A DNA stretch of 64,000 nt from Edaphocola flava. GTDB taxonomy: Bacteria > Bacteroidota > Bacteroidia > Chitinophagales > Chitinophagaceae. The stretch covers positions 558,001 through 622,000 of the forward strand of contig NZ_SAIQ01000001.1 in assembly GCF_004118155.1 (NCBI RefSeq). Reading direction: 5' to 3'. Below the pieces are notes generated by a model, which was not told the origin of the DNA, searched no databases, and saw nothing but the letters and a program-made list of their open reading frames with translations. Positions 17,166-25,636 of this stretch are shown in pieces. A program made the translations under genes and the position numbers. Numbering within the stretch: the stretch's first letter is position 1; each line of letters opens with the position of its first letter.

Positions 17166-17630
17166 TTATCGTATCCGCTGCATACCCCAGATACCCTGCT
17201 CATCCAGGAAGCGGACGATGGCCTCATGTACCTGCGGACTCAGGACTTTCTCCCGGCAGATGATATCATACCCTTTTGGGGTAAATAAAGTACTCTCGAA
17301 AAAAATCAGTGCAAAATCATCATCCATATGCACCCATTCCCATTTAGAGCGCATAAGTGTCAGTAGTCCTTTACCTCTCCATTCAAATTTGGTGCACTCT
17401 TTATTCATAGGCTTATCAAGGCCTCTTATACACTTTTGCTCCAGCCCTTTCATGTAGAAAACCGTGTCCTCCAGCTCGGGGCCATCCGTTCCGGCCACGA
17501 TACGATAATGAAATGATGGATCTTTTTTATCTCCTTTCAGCCACATCGGAAAATCGGTATAGTGTACATACCAGGTTCCGGTCAGGGCATCCAGTGTATT
17601 AAACATGGTCTCGATCAGTTTTGTATGCAT
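17166..17630 (-). CDS. Uncharacterised protein, 154 aa, possibly lipocalin-like
   Basis: No signal peptide or membrane segment. The N-terminal part has LTGTWYVHYTDFPMWLKGD, recalling the GxWY motif at the first strand of lipocalin-type barrels. Alternating strands follow (FHYRIV, LEDTVFYM, GLLTLMRSKWEWVHM, DFALIFFES), and a C-terminal helix (VHEAIVRFLDEQGIW) closes it. This resembles small Bacteroidota lipocalin-like proteins, but the match is by pattern only. ATG 17630 is used because the only earlier in-frame start is a TTG. Stands alone on the minus strand. Confidence 0.6.
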   Translation of the reverse strand: MHTKLIETMFNTLDALTGTWYVHYTDFPMWLKGDKKDPSFHYRIVAGTDGPELEDTVFYMKGLEQKCIRGLDKPMNKECTKFEWRGKGLLTLMRSKWEWVHMDDDFALIFFESTLFTPKGYDIICREKVLSPQVHEAIVRFLDEQGIWGMQRIR

Positions 17631-17814
17631 AGGCTTGACAAACAATTTAGTATACTAATATACAACCTGATTCTCTATTTACCAAGCAAAAAGCACCTTG
17701 TAATGCAGTACCAGCAATGGTTCTACGACGAACGCCCGGTTTTACCCGACGAATGTTCATCGAGTCGTATCCCCGACTGGTCGAAAAGTGCTGGCACACC
17801 GTGCAGGGGCGGAG

Positions 17815-17822
17815 TATGTTTG
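17815..17822 (+). promoter_or_regulatory. -7 box for the small exported protein
   Basis: TATGTTTG followed by C, 50 nt before ATG 17873. The -33 region is not recognisable. Confidence 0.4.
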
Positions 17823-17872
17823 CATTAGAAAAACAAACAAATAATCTTAATCACTCCTCAAAAACTAATATT

Positions 17873-18169
17873 ATGAAAAACTTATTCTTCGCAATCGTAG
17901 CTATCGCAACATTCTCTGGCTTTTCTGCACAGGCGCAATCTACCGCCAGCAAACTGGTATATTACAAATCTACGCATCGGGTAATCGAGATCGAGCTGGG
18001 CAATATTATGACCACCACTACTTTCTATATTAAAAATGACAAAGGAGAGGTAATCAAGAAAGGAAGCGTAGCCCGCAATGGCAAGATCGCTGTAAATACA
18101 GCGGAACTGAAAAACGGCAACTACCGCTTCGAGATCTGTGGTGTAACTCAGGACTTTACTATCCGTTAA
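17873..18169 (+). CDS. Small exported protein, 98 aa
   Basis: A signal peptide (MKNLFFAIVAIATFSGFSAQA) is followed by a ~77-residue beta-rich domain: ASKLVYYKST, RVIEIELGN, TTTTFYIKNDKGEVIKKG, then GNYRFEICGVTQDFTIR. The final part resembles the small beta-sandwich of T9SS tails and DUF3244-type domains (ending in a GxYxFxxxG strand), but it has no YPNP motif. It is therefore probably periplasmic rather than a T9SS cargo. ATG 17873 is chosen because the signal peptide starts there; earlier in-frame Mets give a non-exported N terminus. Function unknown. Confidence 0.75.
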   Translation: MKNLFFAIVAIATFSGFSAQAQSTASKLVYYKSTHRVIEIELGNIMTTTTFYIKNDKGEVIKKGSVARNGKIAVNTAELKNGNYRFEICGVTQDFTIR

Positions 18170-18181
18170 TCCACAATATAT

Positions 18182-18225
18182 AAAGCCGCTTCCTGATTGT
18201 CTGCATGCAAGCAGGAAGCAGCTTT
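18182..18225. terminator. Terminator, imperfect hairpin
   Basis: A 14-bp stem with one mismatch (AAAGCCGCTTCCTG against CAGGAAGCAGCTTT), between convergent genes. Confidence 0.7.
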
Positions 18226-18227
18226 CA

Positions 18228-18794
18228 TTACACCGTTAGTGCAACACGAAAACCGCGTGCAGCGTAGTATGATTCGGCACCGTTGTGGTAGGTAAATACC
18301 GTATTGTACCGCCGGTCACAAAACAGGGCACCACCCAAAGAACGGATGTCTTCCGGTGTCTGCACCCAGCTGGATGTTTTCAGATCAAAGGTCCCCAGCT
18401 CCTGTAGCGCTCTGTATTGTGCTTCTGTAAGCAAGGTTGCTCCCATTTCTGCAGCCATACCCAATGCACTGTGTTTGGGCTTATGCTCTTTCCTGGACTC
18501 CAGTGCCTCATGGTCAAAACAAACGCTCCTGCGGCCTTTAGGGCTTTCTGCGGCGCAGTCGACAAAGAGGTACTCATCTGTTTTTTTATTGTAACCAATT
18601 ACATCCGGCTCACCTCCGGTCATTTCCATTTCATTAAGTGACCAGATTTTATCGGGATGAGATTCAAGCCTGGCCTGCACTTTAGTCCAGTTGACACCTT
18701 CGTGCCGGCCTTTATTTTTTTCAAAACGAGCCTGTAGTATATCTAGCAGCTCCTGCTGCACTTCTGGTGCTACGGTCTTTTTGTTACTTTTCAT
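18228..18794 (-). CDS. DUF4256 family protein
   Basis: A 188-aa soluble protein that matches the DUF4256 family along its length. Marks are RFEKNKGRHEGVNW, LNEMEMTGGEPDVIGYN, TDEYLFVDCAAESPKGRRS, CFDHEALESRKEHKP and the end FTYHNGAESYYAARGFR. The family has no established activity; the conserved acidic and His residues hint at an enzyme. Last gene of the five-gene ArsR-led set, 55 nt after the YdeI-like gene, so it may be induced with them. Confidence 0.85.
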   Translation of the reverse strand: MKSNKKTVAPEVQQELLDILQARFEKNKGRHEGVNWTKVQARLESHPDKIWSLNEMEMTGGEPDVIGYNKKTDEYLFVDCAAESPKGRRSVCFDHEALESRKEHKPKHSALGMAAEMGATLLTEAQYRALQELGTFDLKTSSWVQTPEDIRSLGGALFCDRRYNTVFTYHNGAESYYAARGFRVALTV

Positions 18795-18849
18795 ATCAAT
18801 AGATTTGAGAGGAGTATAATGATGCTTTTAAAGAACTGCCCGACAGTAC

Positions 18850-19428
18850 TTAATCGTCCAGGCCCTTGCCTTCCATGATTTGTGGTATACACTTCTCTAC
18901 CCGGGAAGCGCGCGTCTTCGATTGTTTCGCTTGTCCGAAGTAAAAAAGATAAGCCCTTTGTCTTCCGGGAGTCAGTGCGGCAAAGGCTTCCTTCAGCGCA
19001 GCATTGTTATCAAGCTGCTCCTGAAATTCTTCCGGTATGGCATAATCTTTTGTTTTCTTCAATGCAACTTTTGCTCCCGACTCTTCTATTTCCACCGCTT
19101 CAAATATGTACTGCTTCAGGGTTTCCTCCACCGCCTCTATATCGGTCACGGATGTGAAGCGGACTTGCCTTGCCGACTGTACATTTTCCGTCTGCTGTAT
19201 GAGTATGCCTTTCGGATCTTTCAGTAAAGCGCCTTTCATAAATAGCACTGCACAATACTCCTTAAAGGAGTGAATGAGGATAATATTTTTGTCCTGATAA
19301 GTATAGCAGGGCACACCCCACTTGAGCTCTTCTTTAAGCTGGCAGTCGAGGACAATAGTGCGCAGCAGCCTTTGTTCGTCATGCCATTTGGTGGCCTTAT
19401 CAAAAAAGAAATCTACTTTCGGATTCAT
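18850..19428 (-). CDS. YdeI/OmdA-associated family protein (DUF1801-like)
   Basis: A 192-aa cytoplasmic protein. The N-terminal half has the DUF1801-type pattern: LRTIVLDCQLKEELKWGVPC, then YTYQDKNIILIHSFKEYCAVLFM. The C-terminal half has the YdeI helical module, DYAIPEEFQEQLDNNAALKE, then ALTPGRQRAYLFYF followed by KTRASRVEKCIPQI. Such proteins are often found in ArsR operons with AHSA1-like and DoxX genes, exactly as here. No enzymatic role is established. It starts 4 nt after the DoxX-like gene. Confidence 0.87.
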   Translation of the reverse strand: MNPKVDFFFDKATKWHDEQRLLRTIVLDCQLKEELKWGVPCYTYQDKNIILIHSFKEYCAVLFMKGALLKDPKGILIQQTENVQSARQVRFTSVTDIEAVEETLKQYIFEAVEIEESGAKVALKKTKDYAIPEEFQEQLDNNAALKEAFAALTPGRQRAYLFYFGQAKQSKTRASRVEKCIPQIMEGKGLDD

Positions 19429-19432
19429 AGCA

Positions 19433-19816
19433 TTAGTTGTGGCTTAAAGTTACTATTTTTCGTGCCGCCGGGCGGAAATACCAGGATACAATAGTCAGTA
19501 ACAGCAGCAATAGCGAGGGAAAAACTCCCATAGGATCACTCATGACCATATGTGATATAGCCGCACCGGTCATCGCAAAGAAGAACCCGGCATATGCCCA
19601 TTCTTTCAGTACCGGAAATTTAGGGACCAATACGGCAACAACACCCAGCAGTTTCCACACACCCAGTATGGTCAAAAAATAGGACGGATAACCCAGTACT
19701 TTCATCTTTTCTGCTTCTTCCTCCATGGGGATAAGTTGCACAATTGCCGTAGAGACCATACCCAAAGACAGCCAGATCGTAGCTATCCAGTAAATGATTT
19801 TATTTCTTTTGCTCAT
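19433..19816 (-). CDS. DoxX-like family membrane protein
   Basis: A 127-aa protein with four predicted transmembrane helices (~8-28, ~46-64, ~70-90, ~96-113). It contains GYPSYFLTILGVWKLLGVVAVLVP and LKEWAYAGFFFAMTGAAISH, the typical DoxX-like (DUF4345/DoxX_2) pattern. It belongs to the ArsR-led operon, with 4-5 nt to both neighbours. Relatives are tied to redox or envelope stress, but the precise role is unknown. Confidence 0.88.
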   Translation of the reverse strand: MSKRNKIIYWIATIWLSLGMVSTAIVQLIPMEEEAEKMKVLGYPSYFLTILGVWKLLGVVAVLVPKFPVLKEWAYAGFFFAMTGAAISHMVMSDPMGVFPSLLLLLLTIVSWYFRPAARKIVTLSHN

Positions 19817-19821
19817 GGTTA

Positions 19822-20289
19822 TTATTTTGAAGTAGCCAATAATTCCTGAATACGGTTGTGTGCCATGTTGAGTCCATACTCAAACGGCAGCTTCAGCATC
19901 TGGTCACGATCTGCGATAGAGCGGTATACAATCTGCATGCTCAGTTTGCTACGGTTATCGTCCAGCGATTCAAATTCCAGGAATTCGAGCTGTACCGGGA
20001 AGCCCGCATTTTCCATTTCAAAGGTGCGTACAATACGCTTGTTCTCTGTACATTCATGAATGGTGCCATTGGCTTTGAACACCACATTACCTTTATCATC
20101 GCTGGTTTCAAACTGGTATCCGCCATGCGGCTGCACATCCAGCTTTACCACTTTTGTACCCATCCATTGCGCTACGATCTCCGGCTCTATATATGCCTTA
20201 AAAAGCAGGTCCAGGGGCAGGTCGAATGTGCGGGTGATCAGCAGATCTTGTTTACCTTCTTCGGCATGTACTTTAGTTTTCGGTTCCAT
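19822..20289 (-). CDS. SRPBCC / AHSA1-like domain protein
   Basis: A 155-aa single-domain protein of the START-like hydrophobic-pocket fold. The typical path is visible: LLITRTFDLPLDLLFKAYIE, IVAQWMGTK, GGYQFETSDDKGNVVFKANG, RIVRTFEME, then a long C-terminal helix with GLNMAHNRIQELL. Proteins of this kind following an ArsR gene probably bind a small hydrophobic ligand. Second gene of the operon, 3 nt after the regulator. Confidence 0.9.
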   Translation of the reverse strand: MEPKTKVHAEEGKQDLLITRTFDLPLDLLFKAYIEPEIVAQWMGTKVVKLDVQPHGGYQFETSDDKGNVVFKANGTIHECTENKRIVRTFEMENAGFPVQLEFLEFESLDDNRSKLSMQIVYRSIADRDQMLKLPFEYGLNMAHNRIQELLATSK

Positions 20290-20292
20290 AGT

Positions 20293-20619
20293 TTATTTAT
20301 TTTTAGCTTGATAGTTTTTCATAATGGCTTCCAGTTTGTTGAAGCGCTCATCCCACATCTGGCGGAACGGTTCTATAAAATCTGCGATCTCCTTCATCTT
20401 ATGCGGATTTAAGTGATAATATATCTCCCTGCCCTGTTGCTCCTGCTTCAGCAGCTCACATTCGGTCAGTATCTGCAGGTGCTTAGAGACAGTTGGCCGG
20501 GCCGTATCAAAATTGGCGGCAATAGCCCCGGCCGACATCGATTGTGCAGCCAGCAGCATCAGTATAGCCCTGCGGGTAGGGTCGGCAATTGCCTGGAATA
20601 CATCTCTTCTCAGATTCAT
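20293..20619 (-). CDS. ArsR-family winged-helix repressor
   Basis: A 108-aa DNA-binding regulator and first gene of the operon ArsR-SRPBCC-DoxX-YdeI-DUF4256. The HTH is [17 protein letters not shown] ... [20 protein letters not shown], followed by the wing [10 protein letters not shown]. No CxC metal motif is present, so it belongs to the metal-independent group that usually sits before AHSA1-like genes. Two copies of an 18-bp operator-like repeat overlap its promoter just upstream, strong evidence for autoregulation. Confidence 0.93.
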   Translation of the reverse strand: MNLRRDVFQAIADPTRRAILMLLAAQSMSAGAIAANFDTARPTVSKHLQILTECELLKQEQQGREIYYHLNPHKMKEIADFIEPFRQMWDERFNKLEAIMKNYQAKNK

Positions 20620-20620
20620 T

Positions 20621-20669
20621 ATGTAGCTATTTGACTACAAATATACATGTAGCTATTTAACTACGCAAA
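20621..20669 (-). promoter_or_regulatory. Promoter with two operator repeats for the ArsR operon
   Basis: On the minus strand TTTG (20666-20669) and TATATTTG (20638-20645) are 20 nt apart, a perfect promoter match. Two near-identical 18-bp repeats (20621-20638 and 20647-20664; 17 of 18 bases the same) carry the palindromic ends GTAG...CTAC. One fills the -33/-7 spacer and the other covers the start point. Binding of the ArsR protein would block polymerase. Confidence 0.8.
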
Positions 20670-20680
20670 TATTTTTTCAC

Positions 20681-20716
20681 AAAAAAATGCCCGGCGCTGT
20701 GCCGGGCATTTTTTTT
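20681..20716 (-). terminator. Terminator after enoyl-CoA hydratase gene
   Basis: A perfect 15-bp stem AAAAAAATGCCCGGC / GCCGGGCATTTTTTT with a 5-nt loop. It separates this gene from the ArsR promoter. Confidence 0.93.
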
Positions 20717-20733
20717 ATGAAATTCAGTTATGA

Positions 20734-21513
20734 TTATTTACCCTGAAATGCAGCTGGTCTTTTCTCCAGGAATGCTGCTGCACCTTCTTTTTTATCTTCG
20801 GTATCGAAACACTCACCGAACATACGGATTTCATTATCCAGTCCGGTAGGGCTAACGGTAGCCGCTTCATTAACCAGGCTGATGATCTTGCTGATCGCCA
20901 CCGGTGCTTTGGTCAGTATTTTCTGAGCGATCTCGGTCGTTTTAGCCAGCAGCTCTTCTGCAGTAAATACGTGATTAACCAGGCCTAAAGCTTTTGCCTC
21001 GTCTGCTTTGATCATATCTGCAGTCATCAGCAGTTCCATTGCCTTGCCTTTACCAATCAGCTGTACCAGGCGTTGTGTACCGCCATAGCCAGGAATCAGG
21101 CCCAGGTTCACTTCCGGCTGACCGAAACGTGCACCTTCACTCGCGGTACGGAAGTGACAGGACATCGCCAGCTCACAACCACCACCTAATGCAAAACCGT
21201 TTACCGCTGCGATAATAGGTTTAGGGCTGTTTTCAATTTTATTAAACACAAGCTCAGCACCTCTTTTAGCCAGGGCTGCACCGCCATTGCCATCCAGGTC
21301 TGTAAATTCAGAAATATCTGCACCCGCTACGAAAGCCTTTGCACCGGCACCGGTAATGATGGCTGCTTTGATGTCTGCATTCTGGTACACCTCGTCCAGG
21401 GCTGCACCCAGTTCTGTAATCACGTCTTTATTCAAGGCGTTCATTTTGTCAGGACGATTGATCGTAATGGTACAGATATGTTGTTCTACTTGTGTTAGAA
21501 TTGTTTGATACAT
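20734..21513 (-). CDS. Enoyl-CoA hydratase (crotonase family)
   Basis: Hydrates trans-2-enoyl-CoA to 3-hydroxyacyl-CoA in fatty-acid or related CoA-thioester breakdown. The 259-aa protein has the oxyanion-hole segment AFVAGADISEF (~60-70) and both catalytic glutamates, Glu114 in ALGGGCELAMS and Glu134 in GQPEVNLGLIPGYGGTQRL. Two Glu residues and this wording fit hydratases of short chains (crotonyl-CoA or 3-hydroxybutyryl-CoA type). Single gene with its own terminator. Confidence 0.92.
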   Translation of the reverse strand: MYQTILTQVEQHICTITINRPDKMNALNKDVITELGAALDEVYQNADIKAAIITGAGAKAFVAGADISEFTDLDGNGGAALAKRGAELVFNKIENSPKPIIAAVNGFALGGGCELAMSCHFRTASEGARFGQPEVNLGLIPGYGGTQRLVQLIGKGKAMELLMTADMIKADEAKALGLVNHVFTAEELLAKTTEIAQKILTKAPVAISKIISLVNEAATVSPTGLDNEIRMFGECFDTEDKKEGAAAFLEKRPAAFQGK

Positions 21514-21551
21514 GTTTTAAAAAAATGGTTTATAAAATTAGTTTGTATAAT

Positions 21552-22292
21552 TTAGAAGATGCCCTCTTTCAGTTCTTCCCATAGTTCTGTATACGCTTGT
21601 GCTGCCCTGGAGCTGGGTGCAAATGCCATGACCGGAGCCTGGTATATGCCCATCTTCTCCACATCGGACAGGTAGGGTATGTAGGAAGAGAAGAATCTGC
21701 GCTGACGGTGAAAAGCTTCCATGGTTTCGAGATGCAAGGCTTTGCGGCTGTCGACCATAGAGAAGTAACACATCAGCTTGGCCAGGTCTATCTTCTTTTC
21801 TTCAAAGAAAGACTTGACGGCCTCGAAGGTTCTCAGAGATAGTGTAGTAGGTATAGTAGGCAACAGCACAATGTCCGCCGCCTGAAAGATATGCTCTGCC
21901 AGTACAGAAAACCCCGGAGGGCAATCTATAAAGACCAGGTCATAATCGTTTTTAAGTGGTTTCAGCAATTGTTTTACATACTTCTTGCTGTTACCCTGTG
22001 CCTCCAGCATAGCATCCAGCTTGCGGCTGGAGAAGTCGGAGGGGATAATGTCCAGGTAATCATAACCGGTATGCTGTATGAGCTCAGAGATAGCCACATG
22101 CTGTTCTACCAGCTTCTTTGTATCCTTGGCGCTACCGGCACTGGCCTGATAGTAGAAGCCTGAAGCCCCCTGCGGGTCCAGATCCCAGATCAGGGTACGG
22201 TACTCGTCCATAGCAGCAAGGTGTGCGAGGTTTACGCAACCGGCGGTCTTCCCCACACCACCTTTAAGATTATACAGGGCAATGGTAATCAT
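21552..22292 (-). CDS. ParA/MinD-type ATPase (orphan)
   Basis: A 246-aa deviant-Walker ATPase of the ParA/Soj group. The P-loop YNLKGGVGKTAGCVNLA opens the protein, with DLDPQGASGFYY (switch I), YDLVFIDCPPGFSVL (switch II) and LLPTIPTTLSLRTFE following. ParA proteins form ATP-dependent DNA-bound gradients to place chromosomes or other cargo. No parB, parS-like cluster or replication gene is near, so this may position another cargo. ATG 22292 (MITIALYNLKGG) is used because P-loop ATPases of this family begin so close to the motif. Confidence 0.88.
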   Translation of the reverse strand: MITIALYNLKGGVGKTAGCVNLAHLAAMDEYRTLIWDLDPQGASGFYYQASAGSAKDTKKLVEQHVAISELIQHTGYDYLDIIPSDFSSRKLDAMLEAQGNSKKYVKQLLKPLKNDYDLVFIDCPPGFSVLAEHIFQAADIVLLPTIPTTLSLRTFEAVKSFFEEKKIDLAKLMCYFSMVDSRKALHLETMEAFHRQRRFFSSYIPYLSDVEKMGIYQAPVMAFAPSSRAAQAYTELWEELKEGIF

Positions 22293-22390
22293 AGATAAAT
22301 ATTTTAAAATGTTTACTATGCAATTCACTGATGTAAAACAAAGATATAATAGCCTTACATGTATTACCTTTCTATAAAGCCTGCTGCTGA

Positions 22391-22729
22391 TTACATTTTG
22401 CCGATCTCGTCATCGATCCACAGCGCATAATTGGTATACCATTTTGCGGCTTTAGGATAGATTTCTGCCAGGGCACCTGCATCGGCCTGTGTACCATGTA
22501 ACAGGAAAATATGGTTTTCGTCCTCATCTTCGCTGTTGGCAAACACGAATCCGAATGGGTTCAGTGCTTCAAACTGTTTCATATCTTCCGGAAATACAGA
22601 CAGTACCTCCAGGTAAGTATTAGTAGGCATGTGTACCAGTACAGTACGGCCTTCCAGTTGTTCGCCTAAGTGGTTTTCACCATCCAGCAGTACGAATTCA
22701 GGAATCGGGAATTTATTTGCAATATTCAT
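22391..22729 (-). CDS. Uncharacterised protein, 112 aa
   Basis: An acidic, soluble protein with no signal or membrane segment. A mixed alpha/beta pattern is suggested by FVLLDGENHLGEQLEGRTVL, VHMPTNTYLEVLSVFP, FGFVFANSEDEDEN and a C-terminal helix WYTNYALWIDDEIGKM. It starts 27 nt after lysA and is probably co-transcribed with it. No family recognised. Confidence 0.65.
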   Translation of the reverse strand: MNIANKFPIPEFVLLDGENHLGEQLEGRTVLVHMPTNTYLEVLSVFPEDMKQFEALNPFGFVFANSEDEDENHIFLLHGTQADAGALAEIYPKAAKWYTNYALWIDDEIGKM

Positions 22730-22756
22730 CTCTTCTTATTTTTGCTGTTTATATAA

Positions 22757-23956
22757 TTACAATACTTCGATCTGGTTTTTCAGCAGATCTTCAAATACTT
22801 CTCTTTTTCTGATCAGGTGTGGCTTACCGTCTACCACCAGCACTTCTGCCGGTTTCAGGCGGCTGTTAAAGTTAGAGCTCATTTCGAAGCCATAGGCACC
22901 TGCATTATGAAACACCAGTACATCACCCTCTCTCACTTCATTGATCTTACGATCCCAGGCAAAGGTATCTGTTTCGCAGATATTACCCACCACAGTGTAT
23001 ATACGCTCAGCCCCTTTAGGATTGCTGATGTTTTCGATATTATGGTATGCATCGTAGAACATAGGACGGATCAGGTGGTTGAAGCCTGAGTTTACCCCTA
23101 CGAATACGGTAGCAGTAGTTTGTTTGATCACATTTGTTTTCACCAGGAAATGGCCCGATTCGCTCACGATATATTTACCTGGTTCGAACCACAGCATCAG
23201 CTCTTTGTTGCTGGCTTTCTGAAATTTATCAAAGGCTTTCAGTACTTTCTTTCCTAAAGTCTGTACATCTGTCTCCAGCTCATCTTTAGCATAAGGCACT
23301 TTAAATCCGCTACCCATATCGATATACTTCAGGTTAGGGAAGTGCTCTGCTACCTCAAACATGATCTCCAGGCCTTGTACAAATACATCAGCATCTTTGA
23401 TCTCACTGCCGGTATGCATATGCAGCCCTTCTACATTAAGACCTGTAGACTTCATGATGCGCTCGATATGGCGCAGCTGATGTATAGAGATACCGAATTT
23501 GCTATCGATGTGACCGGTAGAGATTTTATAGTTACCACCCGCAAAGATGTGCGGATTGATGCGGATAAAGATCGGGTAAGCACCGGCATATTTATTACCG
23601 AATTGCTCCAGGATAGAGATATTGTCAATATTAATGTGTACGCCCAGTTGCATAGCCGCTTCAATCTCGGCCAGGTCTACACAGTTAGGGGTAAACAGGA
23701 TGCGATCAGGGGTGAAGCCTGCACGCAGACCCAGTTGTACTTCATAGATGCTCACACAGTCCAGTCCGGCACCCTGCTGCTCTACTACTTTAAGGATATT
23801 AATATTGGACAATGCCTTACAAGCATAAAAAAAACGAGTCTGCTTATCGAATGCCTTGCTTAACTTTTGATACTGCTGCTTTATCTTCTCTGCATTGTAC
23901 ACATACAATGGGGTACCAAATTCTTGTGCAATCGCTAATAGCTCGTTGTTTGTCAT
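22757..23956 (-). CDS. lysA: Diaminopimelate decarboxylase
   Basis: The last step of lysine synthesis: PLP-dependent decarboxylation of meso-diaminopimelate. The 399-aa protein has PLP-binding Lys47 in FFYACKALSN, the barrel motif MHTGSEI, the phosphate-loop region IDMGSGFKVPY (a Gly-poor variant of the usual GGG), and WFEPGKYIVSESG. NICETDTFAWDR supplies the dimer-interface Cys of the second active-site half, and FHNAGAYGFEMSSNFN follows. The start at 23956 (MTNNELL) is chosen over an upstream in-frame ATG at 23998 because conserved sequence begins soon after it. Confidence 0.92.
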   Translation of the reverse strand: MTNNELLAIAQEFGTPLYVYNAEKIKQQYQKLSKAFDKQTRFFYACKALSNINILKVVEQQGAGLDCVSIYEVQLGLRAGFTPDRILFTPNCVDLAEIEAAMQLGVHINIDNISILEQFGNKYAGAYPIFIRINPHIFAGGNYKISTGHIDSKFGISIHQLRHIERIMKSTGLNVEGLHMHTGSEIKDADVFVQGLEIMFEVAEHFPNLKYIDMGSGFKVPYAKDELETDVQTLGKKVLKAFDKFQKASNKELMLWFEPGKYIVSESGHFLVKTNVIKQTTATVFVGVNSGFNHLIRPMFYDAYHNIENISNPKGAERIYTVVGNICETDTFAWDRKINEVREGDVLVFHNAGAYGFEMSSNFNSRLKPAEVLVVDGKPHLIRKREVFEDLLKNQIEVL

Positions 23957-24375
23957 AATAACTTTTATACTTGTTTTAAAAAATTTTAGAATCCACAAAA
24001 ATATATTAAAATATCATTTATAGCAATTCCAATGCGGATAAATAAGCCTCCGCCTGGCCTATAGGGGTACATGCTTCATAGCAGGGGCAAAAATACATTG
24101 TTTACAAGACGCCTAGTATCAATACAATAAACATAGTCTTTTTGACTGCTTCGAAAAGTTTGGGATCAAAATATTTTTAACAATTTCATTAAACCTATGC
24201 AAAGCCCTATAGTCTATGTAGGGCTGCTTAACGAAATATTAAGGACTACTACGGAGTATTTCACTAATTAGTGTCAAAAGACATACGTCTGTAATCATAT
24301 TATCGTTATTTTCGCCGCATTACATACACTAGAATAAAACATTATCAGAAATTAACCCCATAATTATAATTGAAC
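23957..24375. other. Gene-free stretch with no recognised element apart from a weak -7 box
   Basis: About 420 bp, AT-rich, divergent between lysA (-) and a T9SS gene (+). No open frame with coding character. A weak -7-like TATTTTCG lies ~60 nt before the T9SS start. Nothing else recognised. Confidence 0.5.
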
Positions 24376-25419
24376 ATGAAAAAAACACTACTCGCCTTAC
24401 TGGCCACGACGACCATTGGCATGGGCATGAGCCATGCACAGACTCCTGTTAAACGCTATACCCCAACCTACTCTACCGGTGCTGCTTACGCACCACTGAC
24501 CAATGCTACCGATGTAGGATTTGATGTAGACTGGGACGATACGGTAAGTGATGCCATCAACCTTCCGTTTACCTTCAAATACCAGAACACTCAGGTAAAT
24601 ACGGTAAGAATCGAAACCTACGGAAGCCTGTACCTGAACGACCTGGCGCATGAAGACGTTGACATGGGCCATATTACCGGTGTGTATATGGACTATGTTT
24701 CTGCTGGCAGAGGTAAAGTATTCTATACCACAACAGGTACTGCCGGTAACCGCATCTTTAAAGTAGAGTACCGCAATGTGGGCCGCTACAATGATGATAA
24801 TGGTACCGATACCCTTAACTTCCAGATCTGGCTGTACGAAAGCGATAACGCGATCGAATACCGTGGTGGCTACTCTAATGTATCAGACACTATGTTTGCC
24901 AAAGATGCAAACGATGTGCTGGTAGGTGAGAAAGAACTTATTTTCTGCGGACTGGTATCTAACCCAGGTGACTCTATTGCTACTACAGGCGGCAATGCTT
25001 TCCTGCACGCAGCCCAGTACCTCAACAACACCTTCTACAACAATGCAGTACTGCTGTCTGACCTGCAGACCCCTAACCCATTGATTATAGAAGACTTACT
25101 GTATGGTGCCTACCCTGCAAACGGTTCTGTGATCCGTTTTGTACCTGTAAATCCGAACAGTATTGCGAAGGTAGACTTCGATATGGCTAGTGTATACCCT
25201 AACCCGTCTAAAGATGGTAAGTATAGCCTGACCCTGAAAGAAGCCCCTCAGGCTGGTGCTACACTGACGATCTATGATATGACCGGCAAGGTGGTGCTGA
25301 ACCAGGCTTTAAACCAGTCCGGCACAACCATTGATCTGACTGCTTATGCTAATGGCAACTACTTCGGTAAGATCAATAACGGCGGCCGTACCGGCAGCTT
25401 CAAACTGATCAAAGAGTAA
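24376..25419 (+). CDS. T9SS type A cargo protein, first of a tandem pair
   Basis: A 347-aa secreted protein: signal peptide (MKKTLLALLATTTIGMGMSHA), a ~240-residue beta-rich domain, and a C-terminal T9SS type A tail beginning MASVYPNPSKDGKYSL and ending GRTGSFKLIKE. The central domain has VDWDDTVSDAINLPFTFKYQ, NTVRIETYGSLYLN and AIEYRGGYSNV, a lectin- or jelly-roll-like pattern seen in Bacteroidota surface proteins. Function unknown. It is a close paralogue of the next gene along its whole length. ATG 24376 is chosen over a TTG 6 nt earlier. Confidence 0.82.
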   Translation: MKKTLLALLATTTIGMGMSHAQTPVKRYTPTYSTGAAYAPLTNATDVGFDVDWDDTVSDAINLPFTFKYQNTQVNTVRIETYGSLYLNDLAHEDVDMGHITGVYMDYVSAGRGKVFYTTTGTAGNRIFKVEYRNVGRYNDDNGTDTLNFQIWLYESDNAIEYRGGYSNVSDTMFAKDANDVLVGEKELIFCGLVSNPGDSIATTGGNAFLHAAQYLNNTFYNNAVLLSDLQTPNPLIIEDLLYGAYPANGSVIRFVPVNPNSIAKVDFDMASVYPNPSKDGKYSLTLKEAPQAGATLTIYDMTGKVVLNQALNQSGTTIDLTAYANGNYFGKINNGGRTGSFKLIKE

Positions 25420-25430
25420 GCTATTCATAC

Positions 25431-25485
25431 ACGACATTAAAAAGAGAGGCGATGCATTGTGCATCGCCTCTCTTTTTAATGTCGT
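25431..25485 (+). terminator. Long hairpin terminator
   Basis: A perfect 26-bp stem (from ACGACATTAAAAAGAGAGGC) with a 3-nt loop. Confidence 0.92.
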
Positions 25486-25636
25486 CTCATGCCTCTGTGC
25501 AGAGCGAAAAGCAGGGTATAAAAAAAGAAACCATAATGCTCTAAGCCATGCCCTGCAAATTGCGTCTATATTACCACATCACCAAAGAGAGAGATAATAC
25601 CCTTGCCCTATAAACCCTTAAACAACCCAAACGATT

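Noticed and set aside
17704-17828. Possible 41-residue peptide before the small exported protein
   Set aside because: No ribosome site or family, overlaps the promoter box, and another frame over the same bases is equally open.
21552-22328. ParA as a sign of a plasmid or the chromosome origin
   Set aside because: No parB, replication initiator, DnaA-box cluster or parS-like sites. Neighbours are metabolic genes.
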